Part shown: piece by piece, positions 51,118-59,694 of the stretch
Position numbering within the stretch: the first letter of the stretch is position 1
How the letters are laid out: each line of letters begins with the position of its first letter
NCBI RefSeq assembly: GCF_030246845.1
Contig: NZ_CP126889.1
Span: forward strand, 4,521,001-4,585,000
DNA: 64,000 bases
Reading direction: 5' to 3'
DNA from: Enhydrobacter sp.
GTDB lineage: Bacteria > Pseudomonadota > Alphaproteobacteria > Reyranellales > Reyranellaceae
Translations under genes and position numbers: made by a program
The notes under the pieces: generated by a model
Seen by the model: only the letters and a program-made list of their open reading frames with translations
The model's database searches: none
What the model was told of the DNA's origin: nothing

Positions 51118-52089
51118 TCAAAGAGCGCGCATGACGGTTTGCGAGCCGCCGCCCCAGATCGGCAGGTAGGTCATCTTGTAGCCGGCGCCGCCGGTGACGA
51201 TGGGATGGATGGCGTCGGGCGAGCGCGCCACGCCGTCGCCTTCGTCGAATATCCAGCGCTGGATGCGGGCGATGTCCCAGCCGTCGTGGCGGGCGATCTT
51301 TTCCGCCATCTCGAGCGGCAGCAGGAAGACTTGCTCGCCGCGCTGGTTCTTGCGGCTCATGCCCGACATCACGATGGCGGCGCGCATGCCGGCCGCGATC
51401 GGGGACAGGATCGCCTCGGGAGTGGCCCCTTCGCCGTCGCCGGGCAGCACCTCGGCGGTTCCCGAAACACCCATCACGGTGATGGCATTCGCATCGCGGC
51501 CAAGCCCATGGCGGGCGGTGAGCGTGGGGAAGGGGCCGTCGGATCGCTCGGCGAAGCAGAAGCTGTACTTGCCCGGCTGGCCCATGGTCGCCATGTCGCC
51601 CGTGTCCGACCGGGCGCCGCCGATGTTGCGGATGCAGAGCTGGAGCGCACGGCCGATGCTAGCGTTGGCGCGGTTGCCGGGACCGAGGCAGTTGGTGCCG
51701 GCGTTCATGTCGAGCTGGCGCGCGATCGGGCCGTGGATGCACAGCGCCACGCAGGCGGTGCCGGTCGTGGTGGCGATGCCCAGCAGGTTGAAGTCGGGCT
51801 CCAGTGTCGCCTCGGCGGCGGCAAGCACAACCGGCAGCTCGGGTGGCCGGCAGCCGGCGATCACGCACTGATAGGCGACCGCTTCGGGCGTGATCTCGCC
51901 GAACAGGGGCGGCATGGCGCCGCGCGATCCGGTGCGGCGGGCGACGCCCGCAACCATGGCCTCGAGACGCCGCTGCGTCGGCGGCACCAGCGGCAGGCCG
52001 TCCGACAGCTCGGCCTCGGTCAGGATCTGTTGCGCGGCCTCCCAGGCGGTCGTCTCGCCGACGACCGGCCAGCCGCACCAGTCGCTCAT
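51118..52089 (-). CDS. Conserved protein of unknown function, paralogue of its upstream neighbour
   Basis: A 323-residue soluble protein from the ATG at 52089, overlapping the stop of the upstream paralogue by 4 bases. Conserved segments shared with that gene: LSDGLPLVPPT, IAGCRPPELPVVLAAAEATLEPDFNL, GTNCLGPGNRANASIGRALQL and PGKYSFCFAE; cysteines in AGCRPP, TNCLG and SFCF are kept in both. No family with known function is recognised. It is the last gene of the selenoprotein operon, which suggests that it takes part in the same redox or reductase system. Confidence 0.75.
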   Translation of the reverse strand: MSDWCGWPVVGETTAWEAAQQILTEAELSDGLPLVPPTQRRLEAMVAGVARRTGSRGAMPPLFGEITPEAVAYQCVIAGCRPPELPVVLAAAEATLEPDFNLLGIATTTGTACVALCIHGPIARQLDMNAGTNCLGPGNRANASIGRALQLCIRNIGGARSDTGDMATMGQPGKYSFCFAERSDGPFPTLTARHGLGRDANAITVMGVSGTAEVLPGDGEGATPEAILSPIAAGMRAAIVMSGMSRKNQRGEQVFLLPLEMAEKIARHDGWDIARIQRWIFDEGDGVARSPDAIHPIVTGGAGYKMTYLPIWGGGSQTVMRAL

Positions 52090-53123
52090 CGGGTGATGCG
52101 GACCGACGCGACGGTGGTGCCGCCGAACGACGGGATGAAGGCGGAGTGCTTGCCCGGCCCGCCGGCCACGGTGACGTGGATGTCCTGGGGCGAGCGCGCG
52201 ATCGCAAACCAGTCGCCATCCGGCTTGTGGCCGGTGCTGATGTAGGTCTCCTGGTTTTCCTTGGAGATCCGTGAGGCGTGCACGCGCGAGCGCTTGAAGA
52301 GCTCTTCCTGGATGCTCTCGATCGTGTAGCCGTCACGGGCCAGGGTCGCGGCATGCTCGGGCCCGATAATCACGACGCAAGGACCCTTGCCATAGATCGT
52401 GTTGGCGCCGGGCGTCGCCATCCCGCCAGCGAAGGTGGTGAGCAGACCGTCACCGGTCGTGCTGCCGTGATCGTTGAGATTGTGCGGGCCCTCGCCCGAC
52501 ATGACCGTCACCACGCTGTCGGTCGGCGCGAAGCCGCGGCGTACGTGGTAGGGCGTCCAGGGATTCTCCTCCTCGTTCTCGCCGAAGCAGAAGGTGTACT
52601 TGGCGGGATTGCCCTGGGTCGAGCGATCCATCTCGCCCGGCTTGGCGCCGGCGACGTTCAGCAGGATGAGGCCGACCGCCCGGCCGATCGTGGCGTTGGC
52701 CTGCCAGCCCTGGCCGAAGCAGTTGGAACCGCAGTTGATCCCCAGCTCCTTGCGCGCCGGGCCGCTCACCATGACCATCGGCGCACAGGAATGGGTCGTG
52801 GCCAGCGTGCCGTGCAGGTTGTAGTCGGGGTCGAGCAGGCCGCGCAGCGCCGCCGTCACGACCGGGAAATATTCCGGCTTGCAGCCTGCCATCACCGCGT
52901 TGGCAGCGAGTGCCTGCAGGGTCGGCACGACCTGGCGGGGCGGGACGGGCGCGAAGGGGCGATTGTCGCCGCGCACCATGTCGACGAACTTTGCCACCTT
53001 CGCCTCGGTCGGCGGGTAGAGCGGCATGCCATCGCTCCAGCCCTGCTCGAGGGCAAAGGCGTTGAAGCCGTCGATATCGAGGTCGCCGATATCGATGATC
53101 TCCTGGTCGGTTATGTCCTTCAT
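52086..53123 (-). CDS. Conserved protein of unknown function linked to UGSC selenoprotein
   Basis: A 345-residue protein from the ATG at 53123; this ATG overlaps the TGA stop of the selenoprotein gene (ATGA). Conserved motifs: WSDGMPLYPPTEAKV, MAGCKPEYFPVVTAALRGLLDPDYNLHG, TTHSCAPMVMVSGP, INCGSNCFGQGWQANATIGRA and PAKYTFCFGENEEENPW. Several cysteines coincide with those of the downstream paralogue. The N-terminus is longer by ~20 residues than in the paralogue. Function unknown; tight coupling to the selenoprotein implies a physical or catalytic partnership. Confidence 0.78.
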   Translation of the reverse strand: MKDITDQEIIDIGDLDIDGFNAFALEQGWSDGMPLYPPTEAKVAKFVDMVRGDNRPFAPVPPRQVVPTLQALAANAVMAGCKPEYFPVVTAALRGLLDPDYNLHGTLATTHSCAPMVMVSGPARKELGINCGSNCFGQGWQANATIGRAVGLILLNVAGAKPGEMDRSTQGNPAKYTFCFGENEEENPWTPYHVRRGFAPTDSVVTVMSGEGPHNLNDHGSTTGDGLLTTFAGGMATPGANTIYGKGPCVVIIGPEHAATLARDGYTIESIQEELFKRSRVHASRISKENQETYISTGHKPDGDWFAIARSPQDIHVTVAGGPGKHSAFIPSFGGTTVASVRITR

Positions 53124-53638
53124 GTGCCGGTGGCCTCGGCCAGTCCCTTGGTTGCCGTCTCGATGCGCTCCGCCAGCTCCTGGGCGTTCAGCCCGCCGAT
53201 CGGGTGCTTCACGACGATCAGCCGCGGCTCGACCTTGCGGGCCTTGGCCTGGGCCAGCACCAGCGGACGGAAGGTCTCGGTGGCGATCACGTAGGCCGTG
53301 ACACCGCGCTTCTGAAGTTCAATGCTGTCGTGGAAACTCCACGATGAGCAGCTTCCTCAATCCGCTATGGCGAGAAGGGCGCCCCGGTACTTGGCGGCGA
53401 CCTCCTCGATCAGATCCTTGGGCGCCGGCTGGCTCGCGCTGTTCTTGGCGACGAAGCTGATGTTGTCGACCGGACGGAAGGCGCCGAGCTTGGCGCGGAT
53501 GCCGTCCAGCAACTCGCGCGCGTTCGGCTTGGAATTGGAGAAGAGGGCGATCGCGTCGCTCTTCCAGTCGACCGGCTTCAAGGCCATCGATTCGCCGCCT
53601 GCGGCGGCCAGGCCAAAAGTGGGATTGTAGATGCGCAT
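53120..53638 (-). CDS. UGSC-family selenoprotein (in-frame TGA read as selenocysteine)
   Basis: A 172-residue protein from the ATG at 53638, which has GAGGAGG upstream. Codon 94 (53357-53359) is TGA; the frame continues without another stop for 78 residues to the TGA at 53120-53122. The residues after the TGA give G-S-C-S-S-W-S-F-H-D-S-I-E-L, so the motif is U-G-S-C, and the tail (RGVTAYVIATETFRPL, VVKHPIGGLNAQEL) matches the UGSC (seleno)protein family known to me, in which Cys homologues have CGSC. A SECIS-like hairpin follows the TGA. Selenocysteine with a nearby Cys indicates thiol redox or reductase chemistry. Upstream is a thioredoxin-reductase-like gene, 12 bases away. Confidence 0.88.
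53324..53356 (-). promoter_or_regulatory. Bacterial SECIS-like element inside the selenoprotein gene
   Basis: Reading the minus strand directly after the TGA: GCTG, a CTCA bulge, TCGTGGA, loop GTT, TCCACGA, CAGC. This gives a 7-base-pair upper stem, a bulge and a 4-base-pair lower stem. The loop starts with G, 19 nucleotides after the TGA, within the range and loop rule known for bacterial SECIS elements that recruit SelB. Confidence 0.8.
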
Positions 53639-53650
53639 CGAGGATCCTCC

Positions 53651-54526
53651 TCAACTCTTCCTCAAAATGGCCACCACTGCGCGACCGGCGCTCTGCCCGT
53701 CGGCGATCGCGTCGGCCAGCAGGCGGCGGGTTCCGGCCCGTACGTCGCCGACGGCGAACACCGTCGCCGCCGAAGTCCTGCCGTCGGCATCGGCCACGAT
53801 ATGCCCCGCCGCGTCGCGTGCAAGGGAATCCGGCACGAATTCCGCAGCGGGAGACTGGCCGACATAGACGAAGACGGCGCTGGCCGGCAGGACCTCGCGT
53901 CCCTTGTCGCTTTCGACCGTGACGGACTGCAGGCCGTCACCCTTGCCATCGAGCGCCACGATGCGGCCGTTGATGCGCGGGATGCCGGGGGCGCCGGCGA
54001 CGGCGCTGGCATCGACGATCGTGAGCTTTCCCGCGAGAGCCGCCAGCTCCTCGGCTTCATAGCGCGCCCAGCCCTCGGCGCCGGCGACCACCACCGGCAG
54101 TCCGGCGTAGAGCGGGCCGTCGCAATGGGCGCAGTGCGAGAGGCCCCGGCCTTCGTAGTCGGCTTCGTTCGCCACGCCGAGCTTCCCCTTGTCGAGGCCG
54201 GTCGCGATCACGACGGCGCGGGCGGTGCGGCGTTCGCCCTCCGCGGTCTCGACCGTCCAAGGATCCGGGCCTGCGAGCGCGGTGACCTCGCCGAAGCCGA
54301 TCTCGACGCCGGCGACCGTCGCCTCGTCGGTCAGCCGCGCCGCCATGTCGGGCCCCTCGCAGGTGTCCTCGACCTCCTGCAACTCGCCGAGATTGATGAG
54401 CTGGCCGCCGGGCGCCAGCTTGTCGAGACAGAGCGTGCGGAGGCCGGCCCGTGCGGCTTCTGCCGCCGCCGAGAGGCCGGCCGGCCCGGCGCCGATGACG
54501 ATCAGGTCGTAGTCGGGAATGGTCAT
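53651..54526 (-). CDS. Thioredoxin-reductase-like flavoprotein
   Basis: A 291-residue FAD protein from the ATG at 54526. FAD motif VIGAGPAGLSAAAEA, GGQLINLGELQEVEDTCEGPDM, the redox-active disulphide Cys132/Cys135 in HCAHCDGPLYAG, and the C-terminal FAVGDVRAGTRRLLADAIADGQSAG. The NADPH-domain motifs of TrxB are not kept: the expected GGGDSA reads AGAEGWAR, and the HRR region is absent. The enzyme may use another electron donor. It precedes the UGSC selenoprotein by 12 bases and is its likely reductase; inferred from context. Confidence 0.9.
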   Translation of the reverse strand: MTIPDYDLIVIGAGPAGLSAAAEAARAGLRTLCLDKLAPGGQLINLGELQEVEDTCEGPDMAARLTDEATVAGVEIGFGEVTALAGPDPWTVETAEGERRTARAVVIATGLDKGKLGVANEADYEGRGLSHCAHCDGPLYAGLPVVVAGAEGWARYEAEELAALAGKLTIVDASAVAGAPGIPRINGRIVALDGKGDGLQSVTVESDKGREVLPASAVFVYVGQSPAAEFVPDSLARDAAGHIVADADGRTSAATVFAVGDVRAGTRRLLADAIADGQSAGRAVVAILRKS

Positions 54527-54546
54527 TGCCGGCGGACTATAGCCAC

Positions 54547-55323
54547 TCAGCGGCCCTTGAAAACCGGCTTGCGCTTCTCGACGAAGGCGCGCATCGCCTC
54601 CTTGGAATCGTCGGTACCCTGCAGCGCCACCGTCATGTTCTGCTCGAAGCGATAGCCGTCGCGCAGCGTCATCTCCTCGATCGTGTTGAGGGCATGCTTG
54701 GCGGTCACGCTGGCGATCGGGCTCTTGGCCGCGATCTCGCGCGCCAGCGCCATGGCGGCCTCCATCAGCTTGTCGTCCGGCACGCAGGCTTCGACGACCC
54801 CCAGCCGATACATCTCCGCGCCGGAAACGCGAAAGCCCGTCAGCATCATTCGGCGGGCGCGCGAATGGCCGAACAGGCGCATGGCGTGCCGCCCGCCGCC
54901 CATCAGGCCGACATCGATCTCGGGCAGGCCGAGCGAGGCGCTTTCGCCGGCGAGCAGGATATCGCAGGAGGCCGCGACGGCGAGGCCGGCGCCCAGCGCC
55001 GGTCCGTTGATGGCGGCGATCACCGGCTTGCGGCATTCCATGATCGCGTGAAAGCACTCGCGGGCGAGGCGCATGCCGCGCCAGGCGTCGCCCGGGCCGC
55101 GCTGCTGGCCCGCACGGGCCTTGATGTCGACGCCGGCGCAAAAGCACTTCCCCTTGCCGGTGAGCACGGCGACGCGCACCTCGTCCATGTCGGACAGGCG
55201 GTCGAAGGCGCGGATCATCTCGTCCTGGAAGGCGGCGTTCTGGGCGTTGACCGGGGGATTGTCCATGGTGACGAGGGCGATGTGGTCCGCGATTTGCACA
55301 CGGATCATCGTGAGATCGTCCAT
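54547..55323 (-). CDS. Enoyl-CoA hydratase/isomerase family protein
   Basis: A 258-residue crotonase from the ATG at 55323, with GGAGG 6 bases before it; the ATG at 55329 touches this site directly and is less likely. Motifs: LVTMDNPPVNAQNA, GKGKCFCAGVDIKARAG, GPALGAGLAVAASCDILLAGE, LGLPEIDVGLMGGGRHAMRLFG with catalytic Glu/Asp. First gene of the minus-strand operon that leads into the flavoprotein, selenoprotein and their two partners, 20 bases before the flavoprotein start. Its CoA substrate is unknown. Confidence 0.9.
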   Translation of the reverse strand: MDDLTMIRVQIADHIALVTMDNPPVNAQNAAFQDEMIRAFDRLSDMDEVRVAVLTGKGKCFCAGVDIKARAGQQRGPGDAWRGMRLARECFHAIMECRKPVIAAINGPALGAGLAVAASCDILLAGESASLGLPEIDVGLMGGGRHAMRLFGHSRARRMMLTGFRVSGAEMYRLGVVEACVPDDKLMEAAMALAREIAAKSPIASVTAKHALNTIEEMTLRDGYRFEQNMTVALQGTDDSKEAMRAFVEKRKPVFKGR

Positions 55324-55410
55324 TTTCATCCTCCCTGTGGGCAATCTCCGCGTTACACTGCCGCCCAACTCAAGGCGTCGTAGAGCGCAGAGGAGGGGGA
55401 AGGCAAGCGT

Positions 55411-56324
<914 letters not shown>

Positions 56325-56325
<1 letters not shown>

Positions 56326-57749
56326 TGACGGCATCCCGCCTGCCTGCCCTGTTGAAGGACGCGGCGCTCACCGCCTTCGTCGCCGCCGCGCTCGGTCTCT
56401 TCATCGTCGGTTTCCGTACGGTGGACGTCGGCTCGACCAAGGGGCTCAGCTTCGACTACCAGTTCGTCGATCTCGCCGTCGCCGTCGTCGCGCTCTTCGT
56501 CGGTCGCCTCGGCCTCTCGCTCGCGGCCGAAGGCGAACGCTGGCCGGCGCTCGTCCTCGGCGCCGTGCTGGGCGCGATCGGCGCGGCGCCGGTCGAGCTG
56601 CCGTCGGCGTTCCTGCACTGGTTCGTGGGGCTGGCGGGCCTGCTGGTGATCGGCCGCACGCTGTGGCCGTCGGCCAGTCGGGCGATCGACCGGGCCAGGC
56701 AATCACGGCGCGGCCGGGTGCTCGGCGCGGCGGGCGTGCGGTGGGCCGCATGGATCCTGCTGGCGGCCGCGATCGCGCTGCCCGCCATGCCCTTCGCCGA
56801 CCAGAAGACGATGGACCTCGGGGTCCTGATCCTCACCTACATCATGCTGGGCTGGGGCCTCAATATCGTGGTCGGGCTGGCCGGCCTCCTCGATCTCGGT
56901 TACGTCGCCTTCTACGCTGTCGGAGCTTATTCCTACGCCCTGCTCAGCACGCAGTGGGGGCTGAGCTTCTGGGCCGTGCTGCCGATCGCGGGGGCGATGG
57001 CCGCGACTTTCGGCCTGCTGCTGGGCTTTCCGGTTCTGCGCCTGCGCGGCGACTATCTCGCCATCGTGACGCTCGGCTTCGGCGAGATCATCCGCCTGGT
57101 GCTGATCAACTGGGTCGATCTCACCAACGGACCGGCCGGCATCGGCGGCATTCCCGGGCCGACATTCTTCGGCGCCGTGTTCGCGGAAACCGCGCCACCC
57201 GGGCACAGGACCTTCGCCGAGATGATGGGCGTGCCGTTCGCTGCCACGCAGCGGCTCGTCTTCCTCTACTACATCATTCTGGTGCTGGCGCTGGTGACCA
57301 ATCTGTTCGCCCTGCGCATGCGCCGGCTGCCTGTCGGGCGCGCCTGGGAAGCGCTGCGCGAGGACGAGACCGCCTGCCGGGCGCTCGGCATCAATCCGAC
57401 CAACACCAAGCTCACCGCCTTTGCCGTCGGCGCCATGTTCGCGGGCTTTGCCGGGTCGTTCTTTGCCGCCAAGCAGCGCTTCGTCAGCCCGGAAAGCTTC
57501 GTCTTCGTCGAGTCGGCGATCATTCTTTCCATCGTCGTGCTGGGCGGCATGGGCAGCCAGATCGGCGTGGTGCTGGCGGCGGTGCTGCTGATCGGCCTGC
57601 CGGAGTGGTTCCGCGACCTCGGCACCTATCGCATGCTGGCCTTCGGGCTGGCGATGGTGCTGATCATGGTGTTCCGGCCGCGCGGCCTGATCGCCCACCG
57701 CGAGCCCTCCGTGCGCCTGCATGCCCGGCCCGGTGGAGGCGGCGGATGA
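56325..57749 (+). CDS. livM: Branched-chain amino acid/amide ABC transporter permease LivM
   Basis: A 474-residue permease from the ATG at 56325. The N-terminal ~140 residues form extra helices before the conserved core, which starts at LGVLILTYIMLGWGLNIVVGLAGLLDLGYVAFYAVGAY and contains RAWEALREDETACRALGINPTNTKL. The core matches LivM. The last four bases overlap the livG start (ATGA). It forms the membrane channel with LivH. Confidence 0.94.
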
Positions 57750-58564
57750 CCACCGTCCTGCCGCTCATCGATGTCGAACGACTCACCATGCGCTTCGGCG
57801 GCCTGGTGGCGGTCGACGACGTTTCGTTCAGCGGCCGGCCGCGCGAGATCACGGCGATCATCGGGCCCAACGGTGCCGGCAAGACGACCGTGTTCAACTG
57901 CATCACCGGCTTCTACAAGCCGACCGTCGGCCGCCTCACACTGCGAGGCGATCGCGACTATCTCCTGGAGCGCATGCTGGGGCACGAGATCGGCCAGCAG
58001 GCGAGAGTGGCCCGCACCTTCCAGAACATCCGGCTGTTCGCCGGCATGACCGTGCTGGAGAACCTGATGATCGCCCAGCACAACAAGCTGATGCGGGCAT
58101 CGGGCATGAGCGTCTTCGGCGTCCTGGGGCTGAAGCGCTACCGTGTGGCCGAGACGGCCGCGATCGAGATGGCGCGCGGCTGGCTGGAGCGCATCGGGCT
58201 GGTGGCGGAAGCGGACCGGCCGGCAGGAGAGCTGCCCTACGGCGCCCAGCGACGCCTCGAGATCGCGCGGGCGATGTGCACCGAGCCGCGGCTGCTTTGT
58301 CTCGACGAGCCGGCGGCCGGCCTCAATCCGCGCGAGTCGGCCGCGCTCAACGAGCTGCTCGTCTCGATCCGGGACCGCGACGGCATCGGCGTCCTGCTGA
58401 TCGAGCACGACATGAGCGTGGTGATGCGGATCTCCGACCATGTCGTCGTGCTCGACTACGGCCGCAAGATCGCGGAGGGCGCGCCGGCCGACGTGCGGCG
58501 CGACCCGGCCGTGATCCGTGCCTATCTCGGGACGGCCGACGCCGAGGGCGGTTCCGGTGCCTGA
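57746..58564 (+). CDS. livG: Branched-chain amino acid/amide ABC transporter ATPase LivG
   Basis: A 272-residue ATPase. Walker A GPNGAGKTT, Q loop TFQNIRLF, signature region LPYGAQRRLEIARAM, Walker B LLCLDEPAAGLNP and H loop LLIEHDMSVVM. LivG is recognised by the ~30-residue insertion after Walker A and by the LPYGxQRRLEIARA signature in place of LSGGQ. The stop overlaps the GTG of livF by 8 bases. Confidence 0.94.
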   Translation: MTTVLPLIDVERLTMRFGGLVAVDDVSFSGRPREITAIIGPNGAGKTTVFNCITGFYKPTVGRLTLRGDRDYLLERMLGHEIGQQARVARTFQNIRLFAGMTVLENLMIAQHNKLMRASGMSVFGVLGLKRYRVAETAAIEMARGWLERIGLVAEADRPAGELPYGAQRRLEIARAMCTEPRLLCLDEPAAGLNPRESAALNELLVSIRDRDGIGVLLIEHDMSVVMRISDHVVVLDYGRKIAEGAPADVRRDPAVIRAYLGTADAEGGSGA

Positions 58565-59285
58565 GCTGCCCATCCTGGAGGTGACGGGCGTCACGACCTT
58601 CTACGGCGCCATCCAGGCGCTGCACGGCGTCGATCTCCATGTCTCTCGCGGCGAGGTGGTGACGCTGATCGGTGCGAACGGCGCCGGCAAGTCGACGCTG
58701 CTGATGACGATCTGCGGCGATCCGCGCGCGCGCTCGGGTTCGATCAGGCTGGACGGCGCGGAGATCCGCCATCTGCCGACGCACGAGATCGTCCGCCGCG
58801 GCGTGGCGCAGGTTCCCGAAGGGCGGCGGATCTTTCCGCGCATGAGCGTGTTCGAGAACCTGCAGATGGGGGCGACGATTGCCGATCCAGCGCATTTCCA
58901 GCAGGACGTCGACCGCGTCTTCGCCATGTTCCCGCGGCTTGCCGAGCGGCGCGAGCAGCGCGGCGGTACCTTGTCCGGCGGCGAGCAGCAGATGCTGGCG
59001 ATCGCGCGCGCGCTCATGAGCCGGCCGCGGCTGCTGCTGCTCGACGAGCCGTCGCTCGGGCTCGCGCCGCTGATCGTGCAGCAGATCTTCGACGCCATCG
59101 GCCGCATCGCGCGCGAGGAGGGAGTGACGATCTTCCTGGTCGAGCAGAACGCCTATCATGCGCTGCGCCTGGCGGATCGCGGCTATGTGCTGGTCAACGG
59201 CCGCGTGAGGCTGAGCGGGCGCGGCAGCGAGCTGCTCGCCAATGCCGATGTGCGCGCCGCCTACCTCGAAGGCGGGCAGGCATGA
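58557..59285 (+). CDS. livF: Branched-chain amino acid/amide ABC transporter ATPase LivF
   Basis: A 242-residue ATPase from the GTG at 58557. Walker A GANGAGKST, signature TLSGGEQQMLAIARALM, Walker B LLLLDEPSLGLAP and H loop LVEQNAYHALRLADRGYVLVNGRV mark LivF. It pairs with LivG to power LivHM. Its stop overlaps the next gene by 4 bases. Confidence 0.94.
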   Translation: MPELPILEVTGVTTFYGAIQALHGVDLHVSRGEVVTLIGANGAGKSTLLMTICGDPRARSGSIRLDGAEIRHLPTHEIVRRGVAQVPEGRRIFPRMSVFENLQMGATIADPAHFQQDVDRVFAMFPRLAERREQRGGTLSGGEQQMLAIARALMSRPRLLLLDEPSLGLAPLIVQQIFDAIGRIAREEGVTIFLVEQNAYHALRLADRGYVLVNGRVRLSGRGSELLANADVRAAYLEGGQA

Positions 59286-59644
59286 GCCCGCTCGACACCC
59301 TGAGCTTCGACTGGCTCGGCGACACGGTCTTCAACGTGATCCTGTTCAACGTCGTGCTGGTCGGACCGGCATCGTTCGCGGCCGGCCACGCCGTGGCCAT
59401 CGCCTGGCGGCAGTGGAACCGCATCCTCCTCTACACCGCGCTGCTGTCGGCTGGCCTGCGCTTTCTCGACTATGCGCTGGCGGACGGCGAGTTGTGGTCG
59501 CTAGGCGGCTTCGCCCTGGGCTGGGCCGTACAGCTTGCGATCGCCGCCTTTGCCTATCGACTGACTCGAGCGCGCCAGATGGTGCGGCAGTACCCCTGGC
59601 TTTGTCGGCGCAAAGGCTTGCTGGGCTGGGAGGAGCGGCACTAA
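59282..59644 (+). CDS. DUF6867-like small membrane protein of the liv operon
   Basis: A 120-residue protein with ATG overlapping the livF stop. Three hydrophobic helices (VFNVILFNVVLVGPASFAAGHAVAI, ILLYTALLSAGLRFLDYALA, WSLGGFALGWAVQLAIAAFAY) and a basic tail ending RQYPWLCRRKGLLGWEERH. Such proteins occur in alphaproteobacterial liv operons, matching DUF6867 to my knowledge. An accessory role in branched-chain transport is inferred from position. Confidence 0.75.
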   Translation: MSPLDTLSFDWLGDTVFNVILFNVVLVGPASFAAGHAVAIAWRQWNRILLYTALLSAGLRFLDYALADGELWSLGGFALGWAVQLAIAAFAYRLTRARQMVRQYPWLCRRKGLLGWEERH

Positions 59645-59694
59645 GCTTGCGGCATCACTCCACGTCGTGGAGGGGTCAAACGAGGGAGGTCGGC

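Noticed and set aside
53322..53630. Plus-strand 102-codon frame across the selenoprotein gene
   Set aside because: It is antisense to the UGSC gene; the minus-strand frame has the family motifs, a ribosome site and coupling to its neighbours.
53357..53638. Reading the selenoprotein as a 93-residue truncated protein or pseudogene
   Set aside because: The frame continues past the TGA without shift, preserves the conserved half of the family, ends in an ATGA overlap with the next gene and has a SECIS-like hairpin.
57053..57247. Small minus-strand frames within livM
   Set aside because: They are shadows of a recognised permease with no ribosome site or homologous pattern.
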